A stretch of 43,315 bases of DNA from Rhodococcus sp. IEGM 1379 (GTDB lineage: Bacteria > Actinomycetota > Actinomycetes > Mycobacteriales > Mycobacteriaceae). Below, piece by piece: positions 1-10,900 of this stretch (positions within the stretch are counted from its first letter, which is position 1; every line of letters starts with the position of its first letter). The DNA lies in contig NZ_JASHKR010000041.1 of NCBI RefSeq assembly GCF_030056815.1, positions 1 through 43,315 of the forward strand. Direction: 5' to 3'. The notes under the pieces are model-generated. The model made no database searches. It saw nothing but the letters and a program-made list of their open reading frames with translations, and had not been told where the DNA came from. Both the position numbers and the translations under genes were made by a program.

Positions 1-624
1 GTTCTCGATGTCAAGCCGGGCGCTTCGGTCACTCCGACCGCCCAGTGCGACGCAGCCGTCATCGACGGCCGGGTCCAGTTCCCGCTGAACACCGACATCA
101 CTTTCACCGAAACCGGTGCTCACACTGACGTCACCAACGTCAAGTGGGGTGAAGTGATCTGGGGCGTCAAGACCGGATCCGCAGACGTCGCGAAGATCGA
201 CGGCGAACCGACCGGAGCTTCCGTCAAGCTAACCGGCGAAGCAAACGAGTCGGTGGTTCTGGGACTCGAGAACAAAACCAGCAGCAATGGGCTGATCATC
301 ATTCCGATCCCGATCCCGCTGCCGCCGTGGGAACTCCCGACATGGCCGGGCTCTGAAGTACCCGGGGGACCAGACACTGACGTGTCGACTCCCGGCAACA
401 ACACTCCCGGCAATAACACTCCCGGCAACAACGGTGGTGGACACAACGGTGCTCCGGGCAAGCCTGCTCCGGACACCCAGGCTCAGGCCAAGCCGGATCA
501 GTCGCCGTCTCTGCCGGTAACCGGTGCGAACGTCGTCTGGCTCGCCGGTCTGGCGCTGGCACTGATCGGCGGTGGCGCATGGCTCACCCTGCGTAACCGC
601 AAGCGTGCACCCGGCCAGGAGTAA
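1..624 (+). CDS. LPXTG cell-wall-anchored surface protein, 3' part only
   Basis: The gene enters from the left edge in frame 1, so its start and signal peptide lie outside the window; 207 codons are visible. The C-terminus carries the full sortase sorting signal: LPVTG at visible residues 171-175 (bases 511-525), a hydrophobic helix, and a basic RNRKR tail. Before it comes a flexible Pro/Gly/Asn-rich stalk with three TPGNN repeats and an unusual proline-rich hydrophobic stretch (IIIPIPIPLPPW). The visible N-terminal part looks like a beta-rich extracellular domain, but I do not recognise its family. By known family behaviour, sortase cleaves between T and G and joins the protein to peptidoglycan. 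The class E sortase at 960 is the obvious partner. A strong terminator follows 16 bases after the stop, so the sortase group is probably transcribed separately or by read-through. Confidence 0.85.
   Translation, partial: VLDVKPGASVTPTAQCDAAVIDGRVQFPLNTDITFTETGAHTDVTNVKWGEVIWGVKTGSADVAKIDGEPTGASVKLTGEANESVVLGLENKTSSNGLIIIPIPIPLPPWELPTWPGSEVPGGPDTDVSTPGNNTPGNNTPGNNGGGHNGAPGKPAPDTQAQAKPDQSPSLPVTGANVVWLAGLALALIGGGAWLTLRNRKRAPGQE
388..432 (+). repeat. Three tandem 15-bp repeats encoding TPGNN stalk repeats
   Basis: Three near-identical 15-base units (ACTCCCGGCAACAAC, the middle one with one silent change) encode TPGNN three times in the stalk of the surface protein. Copy number in such repeats can vary by slippage. 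Confidence 0.85.
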
Positions 625-640
625 CTCCTAACCGGATACC

Positions 641-687
641 GAAACAGGGCGGGTGCGACCTACACCTGGTCGCACCCGCCCTGTTTC
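641..687 (+). terminator. Intrinsic terminator after the LPXTG gene
   Basis: A perfect inverted repeat with a 20-bp GC-rich stem (641-660 with 668-687) and a 7-base loop starts 16 bases after the surface-protein stop codon. There is no long T tract, as is common for actinobacterial terminators. It separates the surface-protein gene from the 47-aa peptide/sortase group. Confidence 0.85.
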
Positions 688-749
688 ACCGTCACGACGT
701 ATCTGTCTCGCGGCCGCCCCCGCGGCCCACCCCTCGAAGGAGAAACACC

Positions 750-893
750 ATGTCATTCCTCCCGTTTCCGATCATCATCGAAGGCATCGAGACCACCGGT
801 TCTGCCGCAATCGACGGCCTCGGTCGCCTGTCCGTACTCCTTTACGATCTTCTCGGCGGCACCGGAAGCGCCACGATCAACGCGGGCAGCTAG
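750..893 (+). CDS. 47-aa hydrophobic peptide of unknown function, sortase-associated
   Basis: This short ORF begins with ATG, preceded by a strong Shine-Dalgarno (AAGGAG at 737-742) at good spacing, and ends with TAG at 891. The peptide starts MSFLPFPIIIEGIETTG and ends GGTGSATINAGS. It has no cysteine and no clear signal peptide; it mixes a hydrophobic N-terminus, an amphipathic middle (LGRLSVLLYDLL) and a Gly/Ser/Thr-rich tail. It sits between the terminator of the LPXTG gene and the sortase gene, with 66 bases to the sortase start, so it is probably the first gene of the sortase transcript. I do not recognise a family. The strong ribosome site and its place between substrate and sortase argue that it is translated. 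It could be a minor surface peptide, a sortase cofactor or a secreted amphipathic peptide; all three are inference. Confidence 0.6.
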   Translation: MSFLPFPIIIEGIETTGSAAIDGLGRLSVLLYDLLGGTGSATINAGS

Positions 894-933
894 TTCGATA
901 CGGCGCCAGTTCGACACGTCAGCTAGTTCGATA
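887..933. repeat. 14-bp direct repeat flanking the 47-aa gene stop
   Basis: CAGCTAGTTCGATA occurs at 887-900, where it contains the TAG stop of the 47-aa ORF, and again at 920-933. A partial copy (CAGTTCGACA) lies between. It may be a small local duplication or a binding-site pair just upstream of the sortase. Confidence 0.6.
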
Positions 934-959
934 GATCTGTGAAGAGGAGACCCCGGTCC

Positions 960-1766
960 GTGAGCGATACCAAGGTTCCAGGGAGTCGTCGGCCCGGCGC
1001 AGGCCAGGTAATCGGCGAACTGCTCCTCACGGCCGGGGTCGTCATCCTGCTGTTCGTCATCTATGAGGCGTACTGGACCAATATCGTCTCTGGGCGACTG
1101 CAGGACGAGGTCAACACCCAACTGGAGCAATCCTGGGGCAAAGACCCCGTGCCGACCGGTGACGATCCGGTTGCCCCGCTGGTCCCGGTGCTCGGCGAGT
1201 CGTTCGCGCGCGTGCACCTCCCCACCCTCGACTCCGCGTACGCCGTCGTCGAGGGCACACGCAACGAGGATCTGCGGACTGGCCCCGGCCACTACCCGGA
1301 CACGCAGATGCCCGGCGAAGCGGGAAACTTCGCGCTCGCCGGGCATCGCATCGGTTCCGGTGCGGTGTTCCAGCACTTGGATCAACTCGAGTCGTGCGAT
1401 GCCGTCGTCGTGGAGACCGAGTTCCAATGGATGACTTATCGGGTGGTCCCACTCGACTCCGCCTCGACCGAACGGCGCGCGGAGGCGGAAGCTTGCCTGA
1501 GCCCCGAGCAGGTCGATCGCGTCTCCAACGGCGACTACGCTCACGTCCTCGGGCGCCACATCACCATGCCCGGCGACATCGACGTCGTCAACCCGCTGCC
1601 AGGCATCCCTTGGGTCGAGCCTGGTCTAGGGCTGGAAAGTATGCTGACGCTCACCACGTGCCATCCGCTGTACTCGAATACCGAACGCATGATCGTGCAT
1701 GCTGTTCTCGTCGAAACGATCTCGAAGTCCTCGGGCAATACTCCCGCGGCATTGCAGGAGCGATAA
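960..1766 (+). CDS. Class E sortase (cysteine transpeptidase)
   Basis: This is a 268-aa membrane-anchored sortase, the enzyme that cuts sorting-signal proteins and links them to peptidoglycan outside the membrane. An N-terminal transmembrane helix (about residues 20-38, LLLTAGVVILLFVIY) follows a short basic cytoplasmic tail. The catalytic triad is visible: His129 in LAGHRIG, Cys234 in TLTTCHP and Arg243 in NTERMIV. The TLTTC signature and the IGELLLTAGVV start are typical of class E. I chose the GTG at 960 because AGGAGA lies nine bases upstream; the in-frame GTG at 939 would add seven residues but has no ribosome site. The stop codon directly abuts the next ATG. Class E enzymes studied in Streptomyces prefer LAXTG, whereas the neighbouring substrate carries LPVTG. 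Function is confident; its exact substrate is inferred. Confidence 0.92.
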   Translation: MSDTKVPGSRRPGAGQVIGELLLTAGVVILLFVIYEAYWTNIVSGRLQDEVNTQLEQSWGKDPVPTGDDPVAPLVPVLGESFARVHLPTLDSAYAVVEGTRNEDLRTGPGHYPDTQMPGEAGNFALAGHRIGSGAVFQHLDQLESCDAVVVETEFQWMTYRVVPLDSASTERRAEAEACLSPEQVDRVSNGDYAHVLGRHITMPGDIDVVNPLPGIPWVEPGLGLESMLTLTTCHPLYSNTERMIVHAVLVETISKSSGNTPAALQER

Positions 1767-1919
1767 ATGTACGGCTACCTCTGGGGCGCGCTCCCCGGCC
1801 CCCGACCGGTAAAGGCCCTGCTGGCGATCATTCTCGTTGTCGCGGTCGTGCTACTGCTCATGGAATTCGTATTTCCCTGGGTGTCTGAGCACATGCCCTA
1901 CTCGGACGTCACCATATAG
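1767..1919 (+). CDS. 50-aa single-pass membrane protein, sortase-linked
   Basis: The ATG begins on the base after the sortase TAA, with GGAG seven bases upstream, so the two genes are translationally coupled. The peptide opens [20 protein letters not shown], then has one transmembrane helix (about residues 17-37, rich in Val/Leu/Ile) and a short tail ending PYSDVTI. From memory, similar small membrane proteins with an N-terminal W..LPGP motif recur beside class E sortases in actinobacteria; I cannot verify this here. A role in sortase assembly or localisation is inference. Its last 69 bases overlap the 3' end of the NRPS gene on the other strand, so the two transcripts are antisense there. 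Confidence 0.75.
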   Translation: MYGYLWGALPGPRPVKALLAIILVVAVVLLLMEFVFPWVSEHMPYSDVTI

Positions 1920-4900
1920 TCCGTTCAAATGGTGATTGAGGATCGGGCCCAATGTAGCCAGACCTTGCCGGCCGGTCATCTCCTCATGCCGGGTGGGAAT
2001 TCGATACTCGAGTACTTCACCGGTGATGCGGTCCTTCCACCTCACAGCACCGGGCTGAGTGCCAAGACCTTGTTCGTCACCGGAATCTGTTGTTGCACTG
2101 AAGAAGAGAAGCTCAGCAATGTCCAGCAGTGGCGGTTGGTGCGCGAGAGCCCCATCGACGAGATCGCAGTACTGTCGATACAACGTCTCGAGATGAGCCG
2201 ACGTCAGTGATGCGAAGAGTCCACCCTTGTGTCGCAACAACTCCGCCGCCTGTTCCGCGGTCACTCCTTCACCGGCTTCGAATTGATCCACGGCACCGAA
2301 CTCTGCGACCAACCGTGCGATCGACGGCTTCTCGGCTATCGGCTCACTTCCGTCCGTCAAGCGACTGTCCATCATGGCGAGCGTGCCCACATCCTCACCC
2401 TCGCTCCGGAGTCGGACCGCCATCGCATGCGCAATCTGACCCCCCACCGAATAACCGAGCAGGTGATAGGGCCCGTGGGGCTGTACGGACCTGATTTCGC
2501 GGACGTAGCGTTCGGCCAGTTCGTCGAGCGAGTCGTAGTGCAGTTCGGGATCGGTCAGTGCCGGTGATTGGATTCCGTAGATCGGCCGGTCGTTGTCGAC
2601 GTATTGCACCAATCCACTGAAACACCAGGCCAGCCCGATTGCGGGGTGAATACAGAAGAGCGGATTTCGGTTCCCGTTGGTACGCAACGGAAGCAATACT
2701 GCGAGTGCGGAATCGGCGCCGTCGGTCTCAGCCGGCCCAGCGCCGCTGGTTGCGATTCGGTGAGCCAAGGACTCGGGCGTCGAATGCGTCAGGACCCATT
2801 GGACCGGCACATCGGCAAAAATTGATTCACGCAGTCGCGCAGCCACACCCGCCGCCATCAACGAGTTCCCACCGAGGGCAAAGAAATTGTCGTCCGCACC
2901 GACTCGCGATGTACCGAGTTCGGCCGCGAACGCGGCTGCCACCGCTGATTCGGTAGCCTCGCCCGGTTCTCGGAACACTGCCCGGCCCGCGTCGAAGTCC
3001 GGTGAAGGCAGCGCACTGCGATCGAGTTTCCCGTTGACCGTGAGCGGCAAATCTTCAAGCACCATCACCGTCGCCGGGACCATCTGAGGAGCCAACCGAT
3101 CCCCCACAAAGGAACGGACGGCCACCGAGTCGAGAACGACGCCTGGCCGAGGCGTCACGTAGCCGATCAATCGATCACTACCGCTAGCATCACTGCGAAC
3201 CGCGGCGACCGCCCTGGTCACGCCCTCGCACGCCGAGAGTGCCGATTCGACCTCACCAAGCTCGATACGAGAACCACGAATCTTCACCTGTAGGTCGGAA
3301 CGGCCGACATAGTCCAGCGCCAAACCATGACCAGGGCGCCGCAGCCATCGGACAACATCACCCGTCCGATACATTCGTCGACCCGAGCTACCAAATGGAT
3401 CAGCGACAAACCGCGACGCCGTCAGCCCCACCCGATTGCGGTATCCACGTGCCAAACACGGACCCTCCACGTACAACTCCCCCGGCACACCGACGGGAAC
3501 CGGCCGCAATCTGCCGTCGAGAACAACCTCGCCAACCCCACACGTCGGGTCACCAATCGTCACCTTCTCGCCCGCGGCCAACGGCTCGCCGGCATCAGTC
3601 TGGATTGTGGCCTCGGCCGGACCGTAGGTATTGAACATCCGGCGTCCCGGTGCCCACCGCGCCACCAACTCCGGTGGACAAGCCTCGCCGCCGACTACCA
3701 CGGTCTTCAAGTCCTCGAGCCCCGCTGGATCTACCGTCCCCAGCAATGACGGTGTCAACGCAGCATGAGTCACTTTCTCCCGCAACAAGATCTCTGCCAA
3801 CTCATTCCCGCCGTAGACCGTGGGCGGCACAACAACCAACCGTCCGCCCGACGCAAACGCCCACAATTGTTCCAGGACGGCAGCATCGAAGCTCGGTGAC
3901 GCAACGTGCAACACCCGCGAATCCGGGCGCAACCCGAACCGAGAAGACTGCTCCGCCACCAGATTTGCCAACCCACGATGGGTGACCACCACACCCTTCG
4001 GCACCCCCGTCGAACCCGACGTGTAGATCACATACGCCGCATGATCGAGCTCCAGGTTTGCCGTCCGGTCCACATCGTCAACCGATAAAGCCGAGGCCAA
4101 CCGCAACTCACTTTCCGTCACCGGATCGTCGACGACCAACCACTCAACCGACCCCGGCAACCGACCCCGCCACTCCGAGTTCGTCATACCCAGCGCCACA
4201 GCCGAATCGTTCAGCATGTACTCCACTCGGGCGGTCGGATACAGCGGATCCACCGGCACAAACGCCGCCCCAGCCTTCGCGACCGCTCTCGCCGCAACGA
4301 CTTCACCGAACGATCGAGGCAATGCCACCGCAACAGACGACTCCGGACCGACACCGCGACTGATCAGCAACCGCGCCAACCGATTCGACAGATCGTCGAG
4401 CTCGCCGTAGGTCCACTGCCGATCCCCGAACACCACCGCGATCGCAGATCTGTTCTCGGTCCCGGTAGCCAACAACTCCGGCAACACCCGCCCCGGCACA
4501 GCCGGACCACCCGTTACCGATGTCAACTCGCGATATTCCTCCGGTGACAGCAGATCCAGTTGTGCCAGGGTCAGATCAGGGTCTGCGACGACGGCGTCGA
4601 GCACACGACGGACCCGCTGCAGGATCTCTTCCATCGCGGCGTGGTCGAAGATCTCGGGCAGGTATTTGATTCTCAGGTGCAATGTCGTATCAATGTCCGC
4701 GACGAGGCCGATCGGATAGTGCGAAGCATCAGCACCGCTCACACCGACCACATGCATGCCCGCGATATCGGTATCTTCGGTGAGGCCTCCGCGATCAATC
4801 GGGTAGGACTCGAACACCGTCATCGTGTCGAAGACTGCTCCCGGCCCGGCGACGCGCTGAATGTCAGCCAGACTCACATAGTGGTGATCGAGCAACTCGG

Positions 4901-7900
4901 CCTGCTCCGACTGAATCCGGTTGAGGAGCTGCCCCAGCGTCTCGGTGGTGTCGAGACGAATCCGTACCGGCAGTGTGTTGACGAACAGTCCGATCATCGA
5001 TTCGATGCCCTCGATCTGAGGGGTCCGCCCGGAAACCGTGGCACCGAACGTCACATCGTCTCGAGAAGTCAACTCGCCCAGGATGATCGCCCAGACCGTC
5101 TGAATCACGGTATTGAGGGTGAACCCCCGGGCCCGCGCAAGACCTGCCAAGGCAGCGGTCTGCTCCTCGGTCAGTTCGCCGGCTACAACCTGTGATTCGG
5201 AATATCGACGGCCGGGATCAGCCGGCGCCACCAACGTCGGATCGGCGACCCCGTCGAAAGCTCGAACCCAAGCGTCGAGAGACGCCGTCGTATCTTGCTC
5301 GGCGAGCCAGGCCAGATAATCCCGATAGGGACGGACCGGAGGTAGCATCGCGCTGTCGCCCTCCGTGGCATAGAGCACCAGGAACTCTTTCAGGAGCAAC
5401 GGCGTCGACCAGCCGTCGATCAGCAGGTGATGATTGGTCAGGACGAGCCGATAGTGATCCGGCCCGATGGTGACGAGGGTCCAGCGCAGTAGCGGGGAGT
5501 GAGCCGGATCGAACCGCGTCGCCCGATCGGCAGACAGCAGTTGATCCCATTCCCGACCTCGTGCTTCGTCTGCGAATCCGGACAGGTCGATCTCCGACCA
5601 CGGGGCCTCGACGTCATCCTCGACCACCTGCACCGGGCCGGCATCGGTGTTTGCGACAAATGCAGTGCGCAAGTTCGGATGACGGTTGAGCAGTATGTGA
5701 CCGGCTCGGCGCAATCGCGCCGAATCGACATGCCCACGCAACTCTACGACCAACTGCACCAGGTAAGCATCAACCGAAGCTTCGGATGCCGACGCTGCAT
5801 CGGAAGCCAAGGCGTGGAACAGCAACCCCTTCTGCAATGGAGACAGCGGCCAGACGTCGCTCAGCGCCGGATACCGGTTCTCGAGGCGTTCGATCTCGGC
5901 CTGCCCGAGCGTGACCACGCTCAGGTCCGTCGGCGTATGCCCGCCCGCGCCAGGTTGCGCGGCATAGGTTGCCAGCAAGGAAAGGGCTTCGAGCCACAAT
6001 CTGGCCAGCACGCCAACTTCCTCAGCGGTAAGCACCCCACGTGGGAAGGACCAGACCGCCCGCAGTGTCGGCCGAACGCCGTCGTCGATGGTGAGGGAGT
6101 TGATGTCGAGCACCGCCGGTACCGGCATGTCCGGATTCTGCGCACCCGAAAGGCTGCCCGAATCGTCGACGGGTACCCAGCCGCTGTCACTCCCGTTTGC
6201 TGAAATTCCTGCGGTGACCCTGCCGAGATAGTTGAACGCGATTTGCGGCACCGGCAGGTCCCGCAACACCAATCCGGTGGCTTTATTGAGATACCGCAGC
6301 AAGCCGTACCCGATCCCATGGTCGGGAACCGCAAGGAGCTGCTCCTTGACCGACTTAACCAGCGTCGCCAACGCACGGCCGCCGGCGTAGGCGTCGTCCA
6401 GATCGATACCGGAAAGATCCAGGTGTACCGGAAAAGTCGTGGAAAACCAGCCGACAGTGCGCGTCAAGTCCGAACCCGGGACGACACCTTCCTCGCGTCC
6501 GTGCCCTTCGAGACCGATCACCACGTCCCCCCGATCCGCCCCGCATTCACGCCGCCACTTCGTCACCGCCAACGCCAAGGTGGCCACCAGTCCGTCGCCC
6601 ACGCCGCCGTGAAATACCTCCGGGACACTGGTCAACAAGGATTCGGTTACGTCTGCGGGCACATCGACCTCGACCGTCTCCGAAGTGGCCGCCACGTCGA
6701 TCTCGAGATCCAGTGGCCGAGAGCCGATCATCGAATCGTCCGCCGCCATCGCTCGCCAGATATCGAGTTCGGCAATCCTCTCCGGTCGGTGGGCCGCCTC
6801 GACCAGTCCGTATGCCCACCGGCGCATCGAGGTTCCCACCGGAGCGAGTTCCGGCTGTACCCCGGCCTCGATCTGCGCCCACACGGTCGCCAGATCCGGC
6901 ACCAGCACCCGCCAGGACACCCCGTCGACCACCGAATGGTGAATCACGATCAACACTCGGCCCCGCTCGGCCTCTTCAGCAGGATCGAACCACACCACCT
7001 GCATCACGATCCCGTCAGCGGGATTCAGCCGCTCCGCTGCGGCATCCAACTCTCGCGATGCTAATTCGTGGAACTGCGGGCTTCCCAGCGGCACGTCCAA
7101 TGACACCCGAGTGATGATGCCCTCGGACCGAATCATTGCTTCCGGCAACGCTTCCCACGTCCATTCCCCGCGCGTCGCCTCATTCCGGCGCAACCGCGCT
7201 CTCAGCATGTCGTGGTGGTCGAGCAACACTTGAATTGTGCGCCGAAGACCGTCCGCATCGATATGTGCCGGCAGTCCCAGCATCACGGCCTGCGAGAAGC
7301 GGCCGAAGCCCGCTTCACCTCGTTCGAGCAGCCAGGACAAAATCGGTGTCAACGGAATTACCCCGACGCCGCCGCCTGCAAGCTCCTCCAACGTCGATGC
7401 CTCCACCTCATCGCCGACAACGGCAACCTGCGCCAATCCTGCAACCGACTTGCGGTCGAAGACATCCCGCGGCGAGAACACCACTCCGGTCCGCTTTGCT
7501 CGCGCCGCCAATTGGATCGACATGATGCTGTCGCCGCCGAGTGCGAAGAACGAATCGTCCACCCCCACTGATTCGAGTCCGAGCACCTCCTCGAACAATC
7601 CCGCCAACACCTTTTCCATGTCAGTTCTGGGCGCATGGAATTTGCTCCGCCCGGTACCGAAGTCCGGCGTCGGCAACACAGCGCGGTCGAGTTTGCCGTT
7701 CGGTGTCACGGGAAGAGAATCGAGGCGCATCACGGCAGCAGGCACCATGTGTGGGGCCAACTGTTCTCCGGCGACCGCGAGGACTGCCCGAACGTCGACA
7801 TCTACCCCCGACTCCGCCACCACGTACCCGATCAACCGGTCACCGGATAGCCCGTCGCTGTGGACGGTGGCCACCGCCCGAGACACGCCCGGACAATTCA

Positions 7901-10900
7901 TCAGAGCCGATTCGACCTCTCCCAATTCGATCCGGAAACCACGAACCTTCACCTGATGATCGGACCGACCGACGTAGTCGAGAGTGAGGGTCCCATCCGA
8001 GCGTCGTAGCCACCGCACCAGATCCCCGGTTCGGTACATCCGGCGACCGGAACCAGCAAACGGATCTGCCACAAACCTCGACGCCGTCAGCCCAACCCGG
8101 TGGCGGTATCCACGCGCCAGCGCCGGACCGGCCAGATACAGCTCACCGACCATTTCGACGGGCACCGGACGCAACCTGCAATCGAGCACGCACTCCTCGA
8201 AGCCGCGTATCGGGCCACCGACTGTCACCAGGCCATCTGCGACCAACGGCGGACTGGCATTCGACCAGATCGTCGCCTCCGTCGGCCCGTACAGGTTGAA
8301 CATCACGCGATCCCGAGACCATCGCGCCACCAACTCCGGCGGGCACGCTTCTCCCGCCACCATCAGACATTGCAGCGACGCCAAGCGGCGCCCGGATTTC
8401 CCCGAAGCGGCATCCATCGCAGTGGTGTCGATCGAGGCCAACGCTGTCGGCGTGAGTACCGCATGAGTCACACCCTCGTCATCGAGCAACTGCGCCAACT
8501 CGCCGCCGCCGTACAGGAACGGCGGAGCGATCACCAATCTCGCCCCCGCACCGAACGCCATCATCTGCTCGAACACCGCAGCGTCGAAACTCGGCGACGC
8601 AACATGCAACACCCGCGCATCCGGACCCAAACCGAACCGAGAACATTGCTCCCCCAACAGGTTCGCCATACCGCGATGAGTAATCACCACACCCTTCGGC
8701 ACACCCGTCGACCCCGATGTGTAAATCACATACGCCGGATGATCGAGTGCCAGTGCCGCGACTCTGTCCTCGTCGGTCACCGGATCTGCCGCCAACCCTG
8801 TCAACTCGACCCGGACCGTCCGGTCGTCGAGTTCGAGCCAGCGGACCGAATCGGGTAACCGATCGCGCCACTCCGACAGCGTAATTCCCACCACCACAGC
8901 AGAATCGGAAACAATATGCCCGATTCGGATGGCCGGATACAACGGATCGACCGGCACAAAAGACGCGCCCGACTTTGTCACCGCCCACGCCGCCACAACC
9001 GATTCGAACGAGCGCGCCATCGCCACCGCCACACTCGACTCCGGCCCGACACCGCAGCCGATCAGCAACCGTGCCAACCTGTTCGACTGTTCGTCGAGTT
9101 CCCCGTACGTCCACCGTCGATCCCTACACACCACCGCGATCGCAGACCGGTTCTCAGCGCCGGTAGCTAACAACTCCGGCAACACACGGCCGCGAGCGGC
9201 GGGACCACCTGACACCGATGACAACTCACCGAATTCGTCCGGAGACAGCAGATCCAACTTGGCGAGTGGCAATGTCGCGTCGGCGACGACGGATTCGATG
9301 ACACGCAGGACCCGCTCGAGGATCTCCGTTATCGTGTCGTGGTCGAAGAGTTCGGGGAGGTACTTGATTCTGAGGTTCAGATTTGTATCTACGTGCGCAA
9401 TCAAACTGATCGGGTAATGGGCGGCGTCAGTGCCGCTCACGTCGATTACCTGCATCCCGGCGATGTCGGTATCCGCAGTGAGTCCCGCGCGATCGACCGG
9501 ATAGGACTCGAACACTGTCACCGTGTCGAAGACCGCTCCCGGCCCGGCTACCCGTTGGATATCAGCGAGACCGACGTAGTGATGATCGAGCAACGCGGCC
9601 TGCTCCGCCTGAATCCGGTCGAGTAGTCCGCCGAGAGTTTCGTTGGGGTCGAGCCGCACGCGCACCGGCAGTGTGTTGACAAGCAGACCGATCATCGATT
9701 CGATGCCCTCGATCTGTGGGGGTCGCCCGGAAACCGTCGCACCGAATGTCACATCGTCCCGGGACGTCAACGCGCCCAAGATAATCGCCCACGCCATCTC
9801 GACCACGGTGTTGAGGGTGATTCCTCGGGCCCGCACAAAGTCCGTCAGCGCACTCGTCTGTTCGTCGGTCAATTCATCTCGCACGTCACGTGATTCGGCA
9901 AATCGACGCCCCGGTTCGAGCGGAGCAACCAAGGTCGGTCCGTCGACGTCACCGAGCAACCGCATCCATTCCCCGAGAGACCGTTCTACGTCCTGCCGCT
10001 CGACCCACGCCAGATAATCCCGGTACGGGAACAGCCTCGGCAACGCCGCCGTACCTCCTTCCACGGCGTAGAGCAACAACAACTCGCGCAAGAGCAGCGG
10101 CGTCGACCAGCCGTCGAGCAGCAGGTGGTGGTTGGTCAGCATCAACCGATAGCGGGTCGGTCCGGTGGTGACCAGCATCCAGCGCAGTAGTGGGGCACGG
10201 GCAGTATCGAACCCCGCCGCCCAGTCATCTGCCATCAGCTGATCCCACTCACGATCCCGTGAGTCGTCGTCCAGGCCGGACAGGTCGATCTGCTTCCACG
10301 GTGCCGACGCGTCGTTCAGGACCACCTGCACGGGCCCACCCTCTGCATCCGGGACAAACGAGGTCCGCAGGTTTGCATGCCGATCGAGCAACATCTGCGC
10401 GGCGCGGCGCAAGCGCTCCGGATCGACGTGCCCGCGCAGTTCGACGACCAATTGCACAACATAGGCGTCGACCGACTCCGCGGACACCAGTGCATGAAAT
10501 AGCAACCCGGCCTGCAGCGGCGAGAGCGGCCAGACGTCGCTCATTGTCGGGTACCGATCCTCGAGATCTTCGATCTCGGCCTGACCGAGGGCAACAAGGT
10601 CGAAGTCCGTCGGAGTGTGTCCCCCGGCCCCGTCGGTACCGGCGTACCTGGTCAATGCGGTCAACACCTCGCACCACGACGCGGCTAGTTCTTCCACCTC
10701 GGCCGCAGTCAACACCCCGCTGGGGAACGACCACGTGGCGCGCAATCGCGGCGCGCTCCCACTGCCGACGGTCATGGCGTTGATATCCAGCACCGCGGAC
10801 ACCGGCATGTCCGGATTCTGAGCACCACTGAGCTGGCCCGCATCGTCGACCGGCATCCATCCGGCCACCGGGACGCCTTCCGGAAGCTCGGTCGCCACAC

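Noticed and set aside
753-1559. Long minus-strand ORF opposite the sortase gene
   Set aside because: It lies antisense to a sortase with an intact catalytic triad, has no family-like motif and no ribosome site; it is a codon-bias shadow.
4560-5195. Plus-strand ORF of 211 codons inside the NRPS
   Set aside because: Antisense to a conserved condensation domain; the many other plus-strand ORFs across 2-19 kb are explained in the same way.
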